NCBI GenBank assembly: GCA_001404055.1
Contig: CXTY01000014.1
Coordinates: 248,001-312,000, forward strand
Direction: 5' to 3'
Length of the DNA stretch: 64,000 bases
Origin: Roseibium album
GTDB lineage: Bacteria > Pseudomonadota > Alphaproteobacteria > Rhizobiales > Stappiaceae
Below the pieces are notes generated by a model, which saw nothing but the letters and a program-made list of their open reading frames with translations, did not search any database and was not told the DNA's origin. Positions 1-10,039 of this stretch are shown piece by piece. The translations under genes and the position numbers were made by a program. How positions within the stretch are numbered: the first letter of the stretch is position 1; every line of letters starts with the position of its first letter.

Positions 1-459
1 CCGGTACCACCTCCGGCTCACATCGACTTCAACCTGACCTCGGTCCTGGTAGATTACTGTGCGCTTGACCAAAATGCCTTTCGGTTCGAGCGTTACAACC
101 GAGTTAGGTGAAATAACAAATTTCTCTTTACCGCGGGAAAATGCAATCCGACCATTTCCCGTTTTGACTTTCCAACCTTTGCGAACAGTCATGCCACGTT
201 TGACGACCAGCGTTTCACCCTGCTTTGTCTCAACCACAACGCGGCCTGAAACACGCTGAACTTGCCAGTGCCAGGAATTCTCATTTGGCTGGTTTTCGGC
301 GGCTAGCCCCTCAAAAGCCAGTCCAAAAAATATCATTATGGTGAGGAAAAATCCCAAAGTCAGGTGAATAAGACCCGCATTTGCACGTTCCACTGACGAA
401 CGACAGATCGCATCGTTTTCACCACAGGCAATTTGGTTTGACAAACTATAACCAGACAT
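1..459 (-). CDS. FecR-domain membrane-anchored protein (C-terminus cut by window edge)
   Basis: The reading frame on the minus strand starts at ATG 459, preceded by AAGAGG at a good distance, and stays open to the window edge, giving 153 visible residues. A short polar N-terminus is followed by one hydrophobic segment (about residues 33-54), then a FecR-like beta-rich region (WQVQRVSGRVVVE, GRIAFSRGKEKF, SPNSVVTL). This predicts a cytoplasmic N-terminus, one membrane span and an extracytoplasmic FecR domain. FecR domains occur in sigma-factor signalling proteins and in envelope proteins encoded beside CHASE2/cyclase genes; which type this is depends on sequence outside the window. Family assignment rests on pattern recognition of the domain. 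Confidence 0.72.
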   Translation of the reverse strand, partial: MSGYSLSNQIACGENDAICRSSVERANAGLIHLTLGFFLTIMIFFGLAFEGLAAENQPNENSWHWQVQRVSGRVVVETKQGETLVVKRGMTVRKGWKVKTGNGRIAFSRGKEKFVISPNSVVTLEPKGILVKRTVIYQDRGQVEVDVSRRWYR

Positions 460-652
460 GATCGCCTCTTGATGTTGGTTTTTACCCTCGCGCCAAAGGC
501 TACACACAGCCAATTAATAAGATTTAAAAGAAAATGATAAATATTACCTCTCAAAAATATAACCCAATTTTAATTAAATTATTTCTTCTTCAATTTGCAA
601 TTAACACTCGATAAGTATTAACATCTGTATTTACAAGCCCACACTTCCTATC

Positions 653-1393
653 CTACGCCGATACATTATTTATGTTACGAAAATTCAATATGTCACGTTC
701 TACTTGCTTGAAAATTTGCACATGATCGATGTTCATTTGATCGACTCCCCAGCGCACTGCCTTTTCAAATACAGTTCGATCGTTCCCGTCATAGAACATT
801 TGAGTGACTAATCCGGCGTCCCTGGCGTCTCTCACCAGTAACTCATCCATGTCGTCTACGTGGAACTCCAGAATGTGAGCGTCCTGTGTCACAGCTTCGT
901 CGACAGAACCAACGTGCTTGAACAACACCATGCGCTTGAAGTCAGGTACTTTGGCGCGGGTTTCTGCGCGGATGTCCTCGTCAAAGGAAAAAGTCCAGGC
1001 GTCGTCCAGCATGTCACGTGCGGCGAGCATGTCCCGCACCTCGACCGGGTCACCAGCCTTGATCTCGACATAGGTACCGATCCGCCCTCGGCAGGCATCC
1101 AGAAAAGCGTCAAGGCGTGGTACGCGTTCTCCGGTGAACACGGAACCGAACCAGGAACCTGCGTCAAGCTGGTCGATATCCGCTGATGTCATATCGGAAA
1201 TTCGACCGGATCCGTTAGTTGTGCGATCAACCAATGCGTCATGCATGACATACAAAATACCGTCAGATGATGGCCGGACGTCAAATTCAACCACGTCACC
1301 ACCAAACCCGATCGCTTTTTCGAGTGAAGCGAAAGTGTTCTCGGGCGATACCAGGCAAGCCCCTCGGTGGCACACAATAACGGCTTGTTTCAC
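653..1393 (-). CDS. Glycerophosphodiester phosphodiesterase family protein
   Basis: A 246-residue protein of the GDPD (UgpQ/GlpQ) family, which hydrolyses glycerophosphodiesters to glycerol 3-phosphate and an alcohol. The diagnostic residues are present: HRGA at residues 9-12, PENT at 17-20, the metal-binding E-x-D (EFD, 36-38) and the second catalytic histidine in MHD (H51), followed by DRTTNG. No signal peptide is seen, so it is likely cytoplasmic, like UgpQ. I chose GTG 1393 because AAGGAG sits about 7 nt upstream; an in-frame start at 1444 would add 17 residues without family similarity. No ugp transport genes are adjacent, so its substrate source is unknown. The gene stands alone, facing away from the YceI operon. 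Confidence 0.88.
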   Translation of the reverse strand: MKQAVIVCHRGACLVSPENTFASLEKAIGFGGDVVEFDVRPSSDGILYVMHDALVDRTTNGSGRISDMTSADIDQLDAGSWFGSVFTGERVPRLDAFLDACRGRIGTYVEIKAGDPVEVRDMLAARDMLDDAWTFSFDEDIRAETRAKVPDFKRMVLFKHVGSVDEAVTQDAHILEFHVDDMDELLVRDARDAGLVTQMFYDGNDRTVFEKAVRWGVDQMNIDHVQIFKQVERDILNFRNINNVSA

Positions 1394-1603
1394 GTCGTAT
1401 TCTCCTTGTTTCCAAACCATTTGTCTGGAGCAGATCGCGATCAATTGAAAGCTGTTTTAAGGGAAGTAGCCAGACGAATAGCCGTGTTTGTTGATGGGCT
1501 GATGACAGACACCACCGATTACACCCCATTGGTCAAACTGTTCAATCAGAATGAACGGTCAGTCAAATAGCGTTCGGATTTTTTTCGCATATCTAAGGCT
1601 CGC

Positions 1604-1623
1604 AGCGTTCACGATCGAACGCT
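1604..1623. promoter_or_regulatory. Palindromic operator candidate upstream of the YceI operon
   Basis: A perfect 7-bp inverted repeat, AGCGTTC-N6-GAACGCT, lies 26 bp before the first YceI start codon. An extra half-site AGCGTTC occurs at 1569-1575. A possible -10 element (TATCTA, about 1590) lies just upstream, so the palindrome would fall near the transcription start, where a repressor could act. No regulator gene is adjacent. The repeat is directly visible; its function is inferred. Confidence 0.45.
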
Positions 1624-1649
1624 TTGGAAATCACTAACGAGGTTTGATC

Positions 1650-2234
1650 ATGATACGCATTGCAGCTTCAGCAATCGCTTTTTCTCTTCTGGCCGGATCG
1701 GCTTTTGCTCAACCGATAGCCTATGACTTTGACAAGTCACACGCCAATCTGTCCTTCACTTATAACCATCTGGGTTATTCCACGACAGATGGCCGGTTTG
1801 GCAATTGGGAAGGCGCCTTGTTGATCGACAAGGAAACGCCGTCCAACTCTTCCATCGAATTCACAATCGATGTCACCAGTCTTGATACGTTCTGGGCCGA
1901 CCGGGACAACCATCTGAAAAGCGCTGACTTTTTTGACGCTGCAAAATTCCCGAAAGCTACGTTCAAAAGCACCAAGGTTGAACAAACCGGTGAGAACCAG
2001 CTTGAAGTTTCCGGTGATTTGACCATCAAGGACATCACCAAACCAGCCACACTCACGGTCAATGTTACAGCCATGGGCGAACATCCGATGGCGAAAAAGC
2101 CAGCAGCGGGTTTTGCTGTTACCACCGTCGTGAAGCGGTCTGACTACGGTATGGATATGTTCGTGCCATACGTCGGCGACGAAGTAACCGTCACCTTCCA
2201 TGCAGAAACGCTGAAGACCGAAGCAACCAACTAA
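1650..2234 (+). CDS. YceI family periplasmic protein
   Basis: A 194-residue protein with a clear Sec signal peptide (MIRIAASAIAFSLLAGSAFA, cleaved before QP) and a YceI lipocalin-like domain. Typical blocks are FDKSHANLSFTYNHLGYS at the N-terminus of the mature chain, the central DNHLKSADFFDAAKFP, and SGDLTIKDITKPATL. YceI proteins are small periplasmic beta-barrels that bind polyprenyl or quinone-like lipids in the structures known. ATG 1650 is chosen over an in-frame TTG two codons upstream because GAGG lies 8-9 nt before it. It is the first gene of an operon with cytochrome b561 and a second YceI gene, which suggests that the lipid carrier works with a membrane redox protein. Confidence 0.92.
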   Translation: MIRIAASAIAFSLLAGSAFAQPIAYDFDKSHANLSFTYNHLGYSTTDGRFGNWEGALLIDKETPSNSSIEFTIDVTSLDTFWADRDNHLKSADFFDAAKFPKATFKSTKVEQTGENQLEVSGDLTIKDITKPATLTVNVTAMGEHPMAKKPAAGFAVTTVVKRSDYGMDMFVPYVGDEVTVTFHAETLKTEATN

Positions 2235-2288
2235 CATACTGCTTGTTGAGGCCGGTGCTACCGGCCTCTTCCTTCCAGGGAGTCGGCC

Positions 2289-2873
2289 ATGCTGCGCAAC
2301 ACTTCAACGGGTTATGGAACAATTGCAATCGCTTTCCATTGGACGATGGCTGTTCTGATCATTGGCATGCTTGCACTCGGCATTTACATGCACGAATTAC
2401 CGCCGACTGAACCGGCAACATTTCAGCTCTATCAGTTGCACAAGTCGACTGGTTTTGTTGTGCTGGCGCTGGCAGCGTTTCGACTGGTGTGGCGCTTGAT
2501 AAATCCGGCCCCTCAGCTACCAAGCGGAATGCATCCGTTAGAAAAACTCGCGGCGCACCTCGGCCATGTTGGACTCTATCTTCTGATATTCGCCATCCCC
2601 GTTACTGGATGGTTCATGGTCTCCGCATCTCCCTGGGGAATTCCGACAATTCTGTTCAACGTGCTGCCCGTTCCCCACTTGCCCATACCTGAAGCTCTTG
2701 GCAGCAAAGACCAGGCAGAAGCGTTCTTCAAGCTTCTGCATGAGTATGGTGCATTTCTGCTGATCGGCCTGATTGTAGTTCACATTGCAGCCGCATTGAA
2801 ACACCATTTCATCGCCAGGGACGAAACCCTGAAACGGATGGTGTCTACTGCATCTGCGAAATCCAATTCATGA
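2289..2873 (+). CDS. Cytochrome b561 family protein
   Basis: A 194-residue integral membrane protein with four hydrophobic segments and the histidines expected for two b-type hemes: FHW at residue 17, QLHKSTG near 50, LGHVGLY near 92 and VVHIAAALKHHF near 162. This fits the CybB-type cytochrome b561 family, di-heme proteins that exchange electrons with quinones and sometimes superoxide. GGGAG precedes the ATG. It sits 54 bp after the first YceI gene and 24 bp before the second. Such YceI/b561 pairing is common in proteobacteria and implies a shared, incompletely understood role in envelope redox chemistry. The electron donor cannot be read from the sequence. Confidence 0.9.
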   Translation: MLRNTSTGYGTIAIAFHWTMAVLIIGMLALGIYMHELPPTEPATFQLYQLHKSTGFVVLALAAFRLVWRLINPAPQLPSGMHPLEKLAAHLGHVGLYLLIFAIPVTGWFMVSASPWGIPTILFNVLPVPHLPIPEALGSKDQAEAFFKLLHEYGAFLLIGLIVVHIAAALKHHFIARDETLKRMVSTASAKSNS

Positions 2874-2897
2874 CATTTGACATTAGGAACTACTCTT

Positions 2898-3455
2898 ATG
2901 CTTCTGAAAAATTTTGGCTTTGCCATCGCCTGCCTTGCTGTTACTGCAACAGCCAGTTCGGGTATTGCGGACACCTGGAGCGTTGATCCGAACCAAAGCC
3001 AACTTGGCTTTGAAGTCAAACAGGGTGGAGGTGTCCTGAAAGGTCATTTTGCATCCTGGGAAGCAAATATCGAGTTTGATCCGGATGAACCGGAGACTGC
3101 AAAGATATCTGCTGAAATCAAACCACTCAGCGCTTCTACCGGCAATCCACAATTTGACGGTACCATGCCGGGAGCAGACTGGTTCGACGCCGACGCTTTC
3201 CCCGTGGCAGAATTCAGGGCCGACAGGGTTTCTCTGGTTGAGGGCAACAACTACCGGGCGGATGGCTCACTAACGATCAAGGGTATCTCGCACCCGGTGG
3301 AGCTCGATTTCACGCTGGATATCGATGGCGACACAGCAAGAGCGACGGGTACGGCGACAACCAATCGCCTCGACTACAAGCTAGGTTCAGGCGTGGGAAC
3401 CGATACAGTTGGCGATATTGTAACGGTCTCGCTGGACCTGACTGCGATCCGGTAA
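2898..3455 (+). CDS. Second YceI family periplasmic protein
   Basis: A 185-residue protein with a signal peptide ending near SSGIA and a mature chain beginning DTWSVDPNQSQLGFEV, typical of YceI. The characteristic mid-chain block is shifted compared with its operon partner (PGADWFDADAFPVAEFRADR in place of KSADFFDAAKFP), followed by DGSLTIKGISHPVELDFTL. It is clearly paralogous to, but diverged from, the first YceI protein. ATG 2898 is chosen, with TTAGGA upstream; an in-frame TTG at 2877 would add seven residues and overlap the promoter-proximal region of the signal peptide. It is the last gene before a strong terminator. Confidence 0.9.
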   Translation: MLLKNFGFAIACLAVTATASSGIADTWSVDPNQSQLGFEVKQGGGVLKGHFASWEANIEFDPDEPETAKISAEIKPLSASTGNPQFDGTMPGADWFDADAFPVAEFRADRVSLVEGNNYRADGSLTIKGISHPVELDFTLDIDGDTARATGTATTNRLDYKLGSGVGTDTVGDIVTVSLDLTAIR

Positions 3456-3489
3456 ATTCAAATTCAATTGGGGTCCGACCAATTGGGCA

Positions 3490-3520
3490 GGCCGCAGCAC
3501 TTGGCGTGCGCGGCCTTTTT
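3490..3520 (+). terminator. Intrinsic terminator after the YceI operon
   Basis: GGCCGC-A-GCAC and GTGC-GCGGCC form a GC-rich stem with one bulge, directly followed by TTTTT. It lies 34 bp after the stop codon of the second YceI gene. Confidence 0.85.
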
Positions 3521-3553
3521 GCCGTATGAGAACAGCACTCATTGTTCCAGCGC

Positions 3554-3576
3554 TTCCGGCAACCTGATTGCCGGAA
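3554..3576 (+). other. Hairpin in the fumarase leader
   Basis: TTCCGGCAA-CCTGA-TTGCCGGAA is a perfect 9-bp inverted repeat 24 nt before the fumarase ATG, ending about 10 nt before its AGGAAAG ribosome-binding site. It has no T-run, so it is not a classic terminator. It may stabilise the mRNA, tune translation, or be a protein-binding palindrome. Confidence 0.4.
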
Positions 3577-3600
3577 CGGCCAGATCAGGAAAGCCGTCTT

Positions 3601-5238
3601 ATGAACGCCCCCGTCACGCCTCCCGCCTACCAGCACAGTGCCCTCTTCCCGCAAGGAGAAGACAAGACGCCCTACCGCAAGCTGACGTCGGACTTCGTCA
3701 AGACAGCCGACTTCAACGGCGAGGAAGTTCTGATGGTGGAGCCAGAAGGACTGCGTCTGCTTGCAGAAGAAGCGTTCAAGGACATCAACCACTATCTGCG
3801 TCCGGGCCATCTGGAGCAACTCAAGAAAATTCTCGACGACCCGGAGGCAACAGAAAACGACAAGTTCGTTGCTTTTGATCTCCTCAAGAACGCGAATATC
3901 TCCTCGCACGGGGTTCTGCCCATGTGCCAGGACACCGGCACGGCGATCATCATGGGTAAAAAAGGCCGCAGGGTCTGGACAGATGGGTCTGACGAAGCCG
4001 CTCTTGGAGAAGGCTCCCGCGACGCCTATTTCAAGAAAAACCTGCGCTATTCCCAACTCGCGCCAATCTCCATGTTCGAAGAGAAGAACACCTCCAGCAA
4101 CATGCCGGCACAGATCGAGCTCTATGCAGATGGTGAAGATGCCTACAAATTTTTGTTCATGGCAAAGGGTGGTGGCTCAGCCAACAAGACATTCCTGTTC
4201 CAGGGAACCCCTTCCCTCCTCACCCATGACCGCATGGTTGATTTCCTGAAGGAAAAGATCCTGACGCTCGGCACAGCTGCATGCCCGCCATATCACCTGG
4301 CGATTGTCATTGGCGGCACATCTGCCGAGATGAACCTGAAAACAGCCAAACTTGCTTCTGCAAAATATCTCGATGGATTGCCGCGTGAAGGCTCCGAGCT
4401 CGGTCATGCTTTCCGCGACCAGCAAATGGAGCAGGAGATTCTCAAGATGACGCAGGCAACAGGCGTTGGTGCCCAGTTCGGCGGCAAGTATTTCTGCCAC
4501 GATGTTCGCGTCATCCGACTGCCGCGCCATGGTGCATCCCTTCCGATTGGCCTTGCTGTCTCCTGCTCGGCAGACCGTCAGGCCGTTGGCAAGATCACGA
4601 AGGACGGCATTTTCCTGGAGCAGCTGGAAATGCACCCGGAAAAATATCTGCCGGAAGTCACCGATGACAGTCTGTCCGACCACGTTGTGAAAATCGACCT
4701 GACGCGACCCATGTCCGAGATTCTGGGCGAACTTTCCAAACACCCTAACAAGACCCGCTTGTCGCTCAGCGGCCCGCTGATTGTCGCCCGCGACCTTGCT
4801 CATTCCAAGCTGCGTGACCGGCTGGAGAGCGGCGAGCCTCTGCCCGACTATTTCAAGAACCACCCGATCTATTACGCTGGACCTGCCAAGACACCGGAAG
4901 GCATGCCGTCTGGCTCGTTCGGCCCGACCACTGCTGGCCGCATGGACGCCTATGTCGATCAGTTCCAGGCTGCGGGCGGCTCAATGGTGATGCTGGCAAA
5001 AGGCAACAGATCCGCTCAAGTCCGCCGCGCGTGTCAGGCCCATGGCGGCTTTTATCTCGGCTCCATCGGTGGCCCGGCCGCCCGACTTGCCCAGGACTGT
5101 ATCAAGAAAGTGGAAGTGGTCGAATACAAGGAACTCGGCATGGAAGCTGTCTGGAAAATCGAAGTCGAGGACTTTCCAGCCTTTATCGTCATCGACGACA
5201 AGGGCAACGACTTCTTCAAGGAGTTGAATTTGGGGTGA
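3601..5238 (+). CDS. Class I fumarate hydratase (Fe-S type)
   Basis: A 545-residue single-chain class I fumarase, like E. coli FumA/FumB, which interconverts fumarate and malate in the TCA cycle using an oxygen-sensitive [4Fe-4S] cluster. The three cluster cysteines are at C109 (MCQDTGTA), C228 (AACPPYH) and C322 (SCSADRQ), each displaced by exactly four residues from the E. coli positions C105, C224 and C318. Length and the C-terminal swapping domain ([15 protein letters not shown] onwards) are normal. ATG 3601 follows AGGAAAG; an upstream in-frame TTG at 3568 lies in the leader hairpin. The gene is monocistronic, bounded by terminators on both sides. Confidence 0.96.
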   Translation: MNAPVTPPAYQHSALFPQGEDKTPYRKLTSDFVKTADFNGEEVLMVEPEGLRLLAEEAFKDINHYLRPGHLEQLKKILDDPEATENDKFVAFDLLKNANISSHGVLPMCQDTGTAIIMGKKGRRVWTDGSDEAALGEGSRDAYFKKNLRYSQLAPISMFEEKNTSSNMPAQIELYADGEDAYKFLFMAKGGGSANKTFLFQGTPSLLTHDRMVDFLKEKILTLGTAACPPYHLAIVIGGTSAEMNLKTAKLASAKYLDGLPREGSELGHAFRDQQMEQEILKMTQATGVGAQFGGKYFCHDVRVIRLPRHGASLPIGLAVSCSADRQAVGKITKDGIFLEQLEMHPEKYLPEVTDDSLSDHVVKIDLTRPMSEILGELSKHPNKTRLSLSGPLIVARDLAHSKLRDRLESGEPLPDYFKNHPIYYAGPAKTPEGMPSGSFGPTTAGRMDAYVDQFQAAGGSMVMLAKGNRSAQVRRACQAHGGFYLGSIGGPAARLAQDCIKKVEVVEYKELGMEAVWKIEVEDFPAFIVIDDKGNDFFKELNLG

Positions 5239-5260
5239 TTTTTCATCGTCCCAGTGTATT

Positions 5261-5288
5261 GGCAGCCCTTTGGGCTGCCTTTTTTTTA
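5261..5288 (+). terminator. Intrinsic terminator after fumarase
   Basis: GGCAGCC-CTTT-GGGCTGCC gives an 8-bp GC-rich stem followed by a run of seven to eight T, about 22 bp after the fumarase stop. Confidence 0.92.
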
Positions 5289-5395
5289 GCTTAACGACTA
5301 TTGCCTCAGGTTTCAGTGCGAAAGCGAGGAGGATGCTTGCGTTTCACATGCATCTTCCGATTGACAGAATCAACTTACAACTAATAGTTTCAGAA

Positions 5396-5499
5396 ATTGC
5401 AGGGGAGCCCCGCTGAGGGGGCTGAGAGGCGAACATCGCGCAAGCGAAGTGAAGCGACTCTTTGAACCTGACCCAGGTGATACTGGCGTAGGAAGCATA
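5396..5499 (+). promoter_or_regulatory. TPP riboswitch (THI element)
   Basis: The conserved thiamine-pyrophosphate riboswitch blocks appear in order: AGGGGAGCC at the 5' side, GCTGAGAGG (5421-5429), TTTGAACCTGA (5461-5471) and GATACTGGCGTAGGAA (5479-5494). It lies in the leader of thiC, the classic target. Binding of thiamine pyrophosphate is expected to reduce thiC expression. The variable stem between the two halves contains GCGCAAGCG. Confidence 0.96.
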
Positions 5500-5528
5500 G
5501 GTGCGGCACTTCAATTGTCGCACGGCAT

Positions 5529-7396
<1,868 letters not shown>

Positions 7397-7415
7397 TCAA
7401 CTTTGGCTGCCCAAA

Positions 7416-7450
7416 GGCACACCGAGCACCTTGTTCGGCGTGCCTTGTTT
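7416..7450 (+). terminator. Probable terminator after thiC
   Basis: GGCAC-A-CCGA and TCGG-C-GTGCC form an interrupted stem around the loop GCACCTTGT, followed by TTGTTTGT. It starts 20 bp after the thiC stop. Confidence 0.6.
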
Positions 7451-7780
7451 GTCATCACCGTCGAAAAAAATGCCGGTTTCGGTCAGCAATGATTCTTTTT
7501 CGCATGCTTTTCCAAATTCAAATTGCATCTTTCCCCGAGATGCATCCGAAAGCATTCGCAATTATAACGAGTATAAAAATGACCTACAGTCAAAAAGAGG
7601 CCGTTTTCGTTGCAATTTCGGCACATTTGATCCAAGACCAGCCTGCTCACATCAACGTGAGATTCCAATTTGGTCACTTTTGAGCCATGATTGTTAACTG
7701 AGAAGCAAGGACATTTTCCTAACGTAACCTTCGACATGAAGCGCTCCGCAAAATGGGACGAGCGCTGATGGGGGATGAGA
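7451..7780. other. Intergenic stretch without a recognised gene
   Basis: About 330 bp between thiC and the L,D-transpeptidase gene. It is AT-rich compared with the flanking genes and open frames in it look non-coding. It presumably holds the promoter of the downstream gene, but I cannot place one with confidence. Confidence 0.4.
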
Positions 7781-8374
7781 ATGAAGACGTTTTTATATGC
7801 AATGATTGCAGTGCTGGCTGGCGCGTTCATGCTGCCGACAGATGCATCTGCCCGAGCCGGGTATTTTGACCACAGCACCAACACCTGGGTCACACCAAAA
7901 TATCACCCAGGTGGAAAGTCACCTGTGAAGCGCAAAAAGGTTCGCTATAGCGGCCCTTACAAGCCAGGTACGATTATTGTCGACACCTCTGAGAAGCGCC
8001 TTTACCACGTACTGCCAAATGGCAAGGCCATGAAATATGGCGTTGGCGTGGGCAAAGAAGGTTTCCAGTGGGCCGGTAAGCACCGCATCACCCGCAAGGC
8101 TGAATGGCCGAGCTGGACACCACCAGCACAAATGCGGGCTCGTGAGCGCCGGAAAGGCCGTATCCTGCCAGCTTACATGCCGGGTGGACCTAACAATCCT
8201 ATGGGTGCGCGCGCGCTTTATATCGGCTCCACGCTGTATCGTATCCATGGAACCACTGAGCCTTGGACAATCGGCTCGGAAGTTTCCTCCGGTTGCATCC
8301 GTCTTGCCAATGAGGACGTGATCCATCTGTATAAAAGCGTGAATGTTGGCAGCCGGATCGTCGTACAGCGTTAA
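7781..8374 (+). CDS. L,D-transpeptidase (YkuD domain, ErfK/YbiS-type)
   Basis: A 197-residue exported protein: signal peptide ending near TDASA, a basic proline/glycine-rich linker (YHPGGKSPVKRKKVRY), then a YkuD catalytic domain starting GTIIVDTSEKRLYHVL. The catalytic motif is complete, with H156 in RIHGTTEPW and the nucleophile C172 in SSGCIRLANED. Such enzymes make 3-3 cross-links in peptidoglycan or attach proteins to it, in the periplasm. Two in-frame ATG codons lie at 7775 and 7781; the second has GGGG at a better distance. It is single, ended by a strong terminator. Substrate (cross-linking or protein anchoring) cannot be told from sequence; alphaproteobacteria usually carry many paralogues. 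Confidence 0.93.
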   Translation: MKTFLYAMIAVLAGAFMLPTDASARAGYFDHSTNTWVTPKYHPGGKSPVKRKKVRYSGPYKPGTIIVDTSEKRLYHVLPNGKAMKYGVGVGKEGFQWAGKHRITRKAEWPSWTPPAQMRARERRKGRILPAYMPGGPNNPMGARALYIGSTLYRIHGTTEPWTIGSEVSSGCIRLANEDVIHLYKSVNVGSRIVVQR

Positions 8375-8398
8375 GCAATCCGCAACTGAAGTCATGAA

Positions 8399-8427
8399 AG
8401 CCGGGCCCAAGGGTCCGGCTTTTTTTG
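8399..8427 (+). terminator. Intrinsic terminator after the L,D-transpeptidase gene
   Basis: AGCCGG-GCC-CAAG-GGT-CCGGCT followed by seven T, 25 bp after the stop. It may also serve the convergent DUF1330 gene in reverse. Confidence 0.88.
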
Positions 8428-8476
8428 TTAGTGATTTGCGCGGCAACAGTCTTCGCAAAGCGCGCCAAGATCCGAG

Positions 8477-8845
8477 TTATTGGTTGGGCGGAACAATTCC
8501 TGGTGCCAAGACAAGGGTACTTTTGGAAGCATATTTGTGCCGCAGTGGAATGGCTTTTTGGTACTCCTCCGATTGATACCAGGCATTCGCATTTTCCTGA
8601 CTTGGAAACTCCAGGACGACCGTGAGGTTTCCAGACCAGCTGCCTTCAAGCTTTTCAACTTCGGGCGCGGCAACCAAAACCTTGCCACCTTGTTCCAGGA
8701 TCACCGGCAAAGCTGCGCTACCATATTCTTTCATATAGTTGTCCCAATCCTCGACCTGGATTTGAGCGATCATATAGGTGGGTTCTGCGTGTGCGGAAAA
8801 CGCGGAAAAGAGGCCGAGACCAGCCGCTAGAACGAGAGATTTCAT
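8477..8845 (-). CDS. DUF1330 domain protein with signal peptide
   Basis: A 122-residue protein whose first 20 residues (MKSLVLAAGLGLFSAFSAHA) form a Sec signal peptide, followed by a DUF1330 ferredoxin-like domain: YMIAQIQVEDWDNYMKEY, GGKVLVAAPEVEKLEG and a conserved NANAWYQSEEYQKAI segment. DUF1330 proteins are small dimeric alpha/beta-barrel proteins of unknown function, and most that I know lack a signal peptide, so export is unusual. AGGAAACAGT precedes the ATG. It is divergent from a LysR gene 93 bp away, which is its likely regulator. Confidence 0.87.
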   Translation of the reverse strand: MKSLVLAAGLGLFSAFSAHAEPTYMIAQIQVEDWDNYMKEYGSAALPVILEQGGKVLVAAPEVEKLEGSWSGNLTVVLEFPSQENANAWYQSEEYQKAIPLRHKYASKSTLVLAPGIVPPNQ

Positions 8846-8938
8846 ACTGTTTCCTCAAACTGAATTCGTTGTCTTGTTCAGACGATGCGAACCCTATAGC
8901 GTGCTTTTTTGTTAGAAAATGCGAATGATTGCAGGTCA

Positions 8939-9793
8939 ATGAGCAAAAACGCACAGGCAGAACTCCCCTGGTCGGACCTCCCCTTTTTTCTTGCGCTTGC
9001 AAGGACGAAAACTCTAAGCGCGGCAGCGCGGGCTCTGAATTTGGATCGGACGACAGTTTCGCGAAGAGCTGAGCACCTGGAACGGTCGCTCGGCAGGCAA
9101 ATCTTTGAGCGCAACACGGGACAATTCGAACTTACGTCCTATGGAAGACGCGTCTTTTCAGCAGCTGAACGAGCAGAACAGGAGCTTAAAGCGCTCGACA
9201 CTACACAAGATCCAAAACGTCACGCATTCGGAACTGTACGGCTTTCACTGTCAGCACAGTTTTTTCCGGCTTTATCCAAAATACTGGCAAAGTTCGGCGA
9301 GACGCATCCCGACATATTGTTGCAGGTAACAACGTCCGACCGTTTTGTATCACTGAACAGATTTGAAACGGATGTTGCCCTTCGTCTCAGCAGGCAAACC
9401 CCCAAAGGTCTTTCGGTCACGAAGTTGGGACGCCTCAGTTATTATCTGTATAGACGGGCCGATTTAGCCGGCCCGGTCGTTGATTACATTACGCATCCCG
9501 GCCGCGAGACTATCCCTGAAGAAGTTCGGGCCGCCGCGCCGGATGCTCAAATAGTTATGTCGGTTGATGGTGTACTACCCATGCGCGACCTGATTGCGGC
9601 CGGTGTCGGTGCAGGAATTTTGCCGAGTTTCCTGGGTGACGCAGACACCCGCCTCGCAAAATGTTCAGTTGAACTCAGCAACGGTGAATTTCACCTGTTC
9701 CTCGCCTGCATGCCGGAACAAAAACGGTTACACCGGGTGAACCGTTTGGTCACGTTTCTGTCGAAAGAGCTCGCCCAATTCGGAGAAAAATAA
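8939..9793 (+). CDS. LysR family transcriptional regulator
   Basis: A 284-residue LysR-type regulator: N-terminal winged helix-turn-helix (FFLALARTKTLSAAARALNL, then DRTTVSRRAEHLERSLG) and a C-terminal periplasmic-binding-protein-like effector domain. DRTTVSRR in the recognition helix places it in the group with motif NxxTVxRR. ATG 8939 is used, with AGG just upstream; an in-frame TTG at 8909 would add ten non-conserved residues. It is divergent from the exported DUF1330 gene and probably controls it and itself. The ligand is unknown. Confidence 0.92.
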   Translation: MSKNAQAELPWSDLPFFLALARTKTLSAAARALNLDRTTVSRRAEHLERSLGRQIFERNTGQFELTSYGRRVFSAAERAEQELKALDTTQDPKRHAFGTVRLSLSAQFFPALSKILAKFGETHPDILLQVTTSDRFVSLNRFETDVALRLSRQTPKGLSVTKLGRLSYYLYRRADLAGPVVDYITHPGRETIPEEVRAAAPDAQIVMSVDGVLPMRDLIAAGVGAGILPSFLGDADTRLAKCSVELSNGEFHLFLACMPEQKRLHRVNRLVTFLSKELAQFGEK

Positions 9794-10039
9794 CGGCCAA
9801 CTGGATGAATTCGTCAAAAAAATGAGACGTTCGCAATCTTGATTCATCTCTCAAATATGCGCATCAAGAGCGCCTCATTTTTCGCTCTCATCTTTTCCAT
9901 AATCTCGTTATCACGAACAACGTCGCGTTTCTCACTGATGCGGGCGTTGTTTAATGCAGCGTTTTCGTGAACCTGCGTTGCTTCGCCCGCTAGAAAGGAA
10001 CGAAGAGTTTGCCCGGTAGGAACAACTATCGTGTTTCGA

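Noticed and set aside
3310-4056. 248-codon open frame on the minus strand over fumarase and YceI
   Set aside because: It spans two real genes and a terminator and has no domain or ribosome-binding site.
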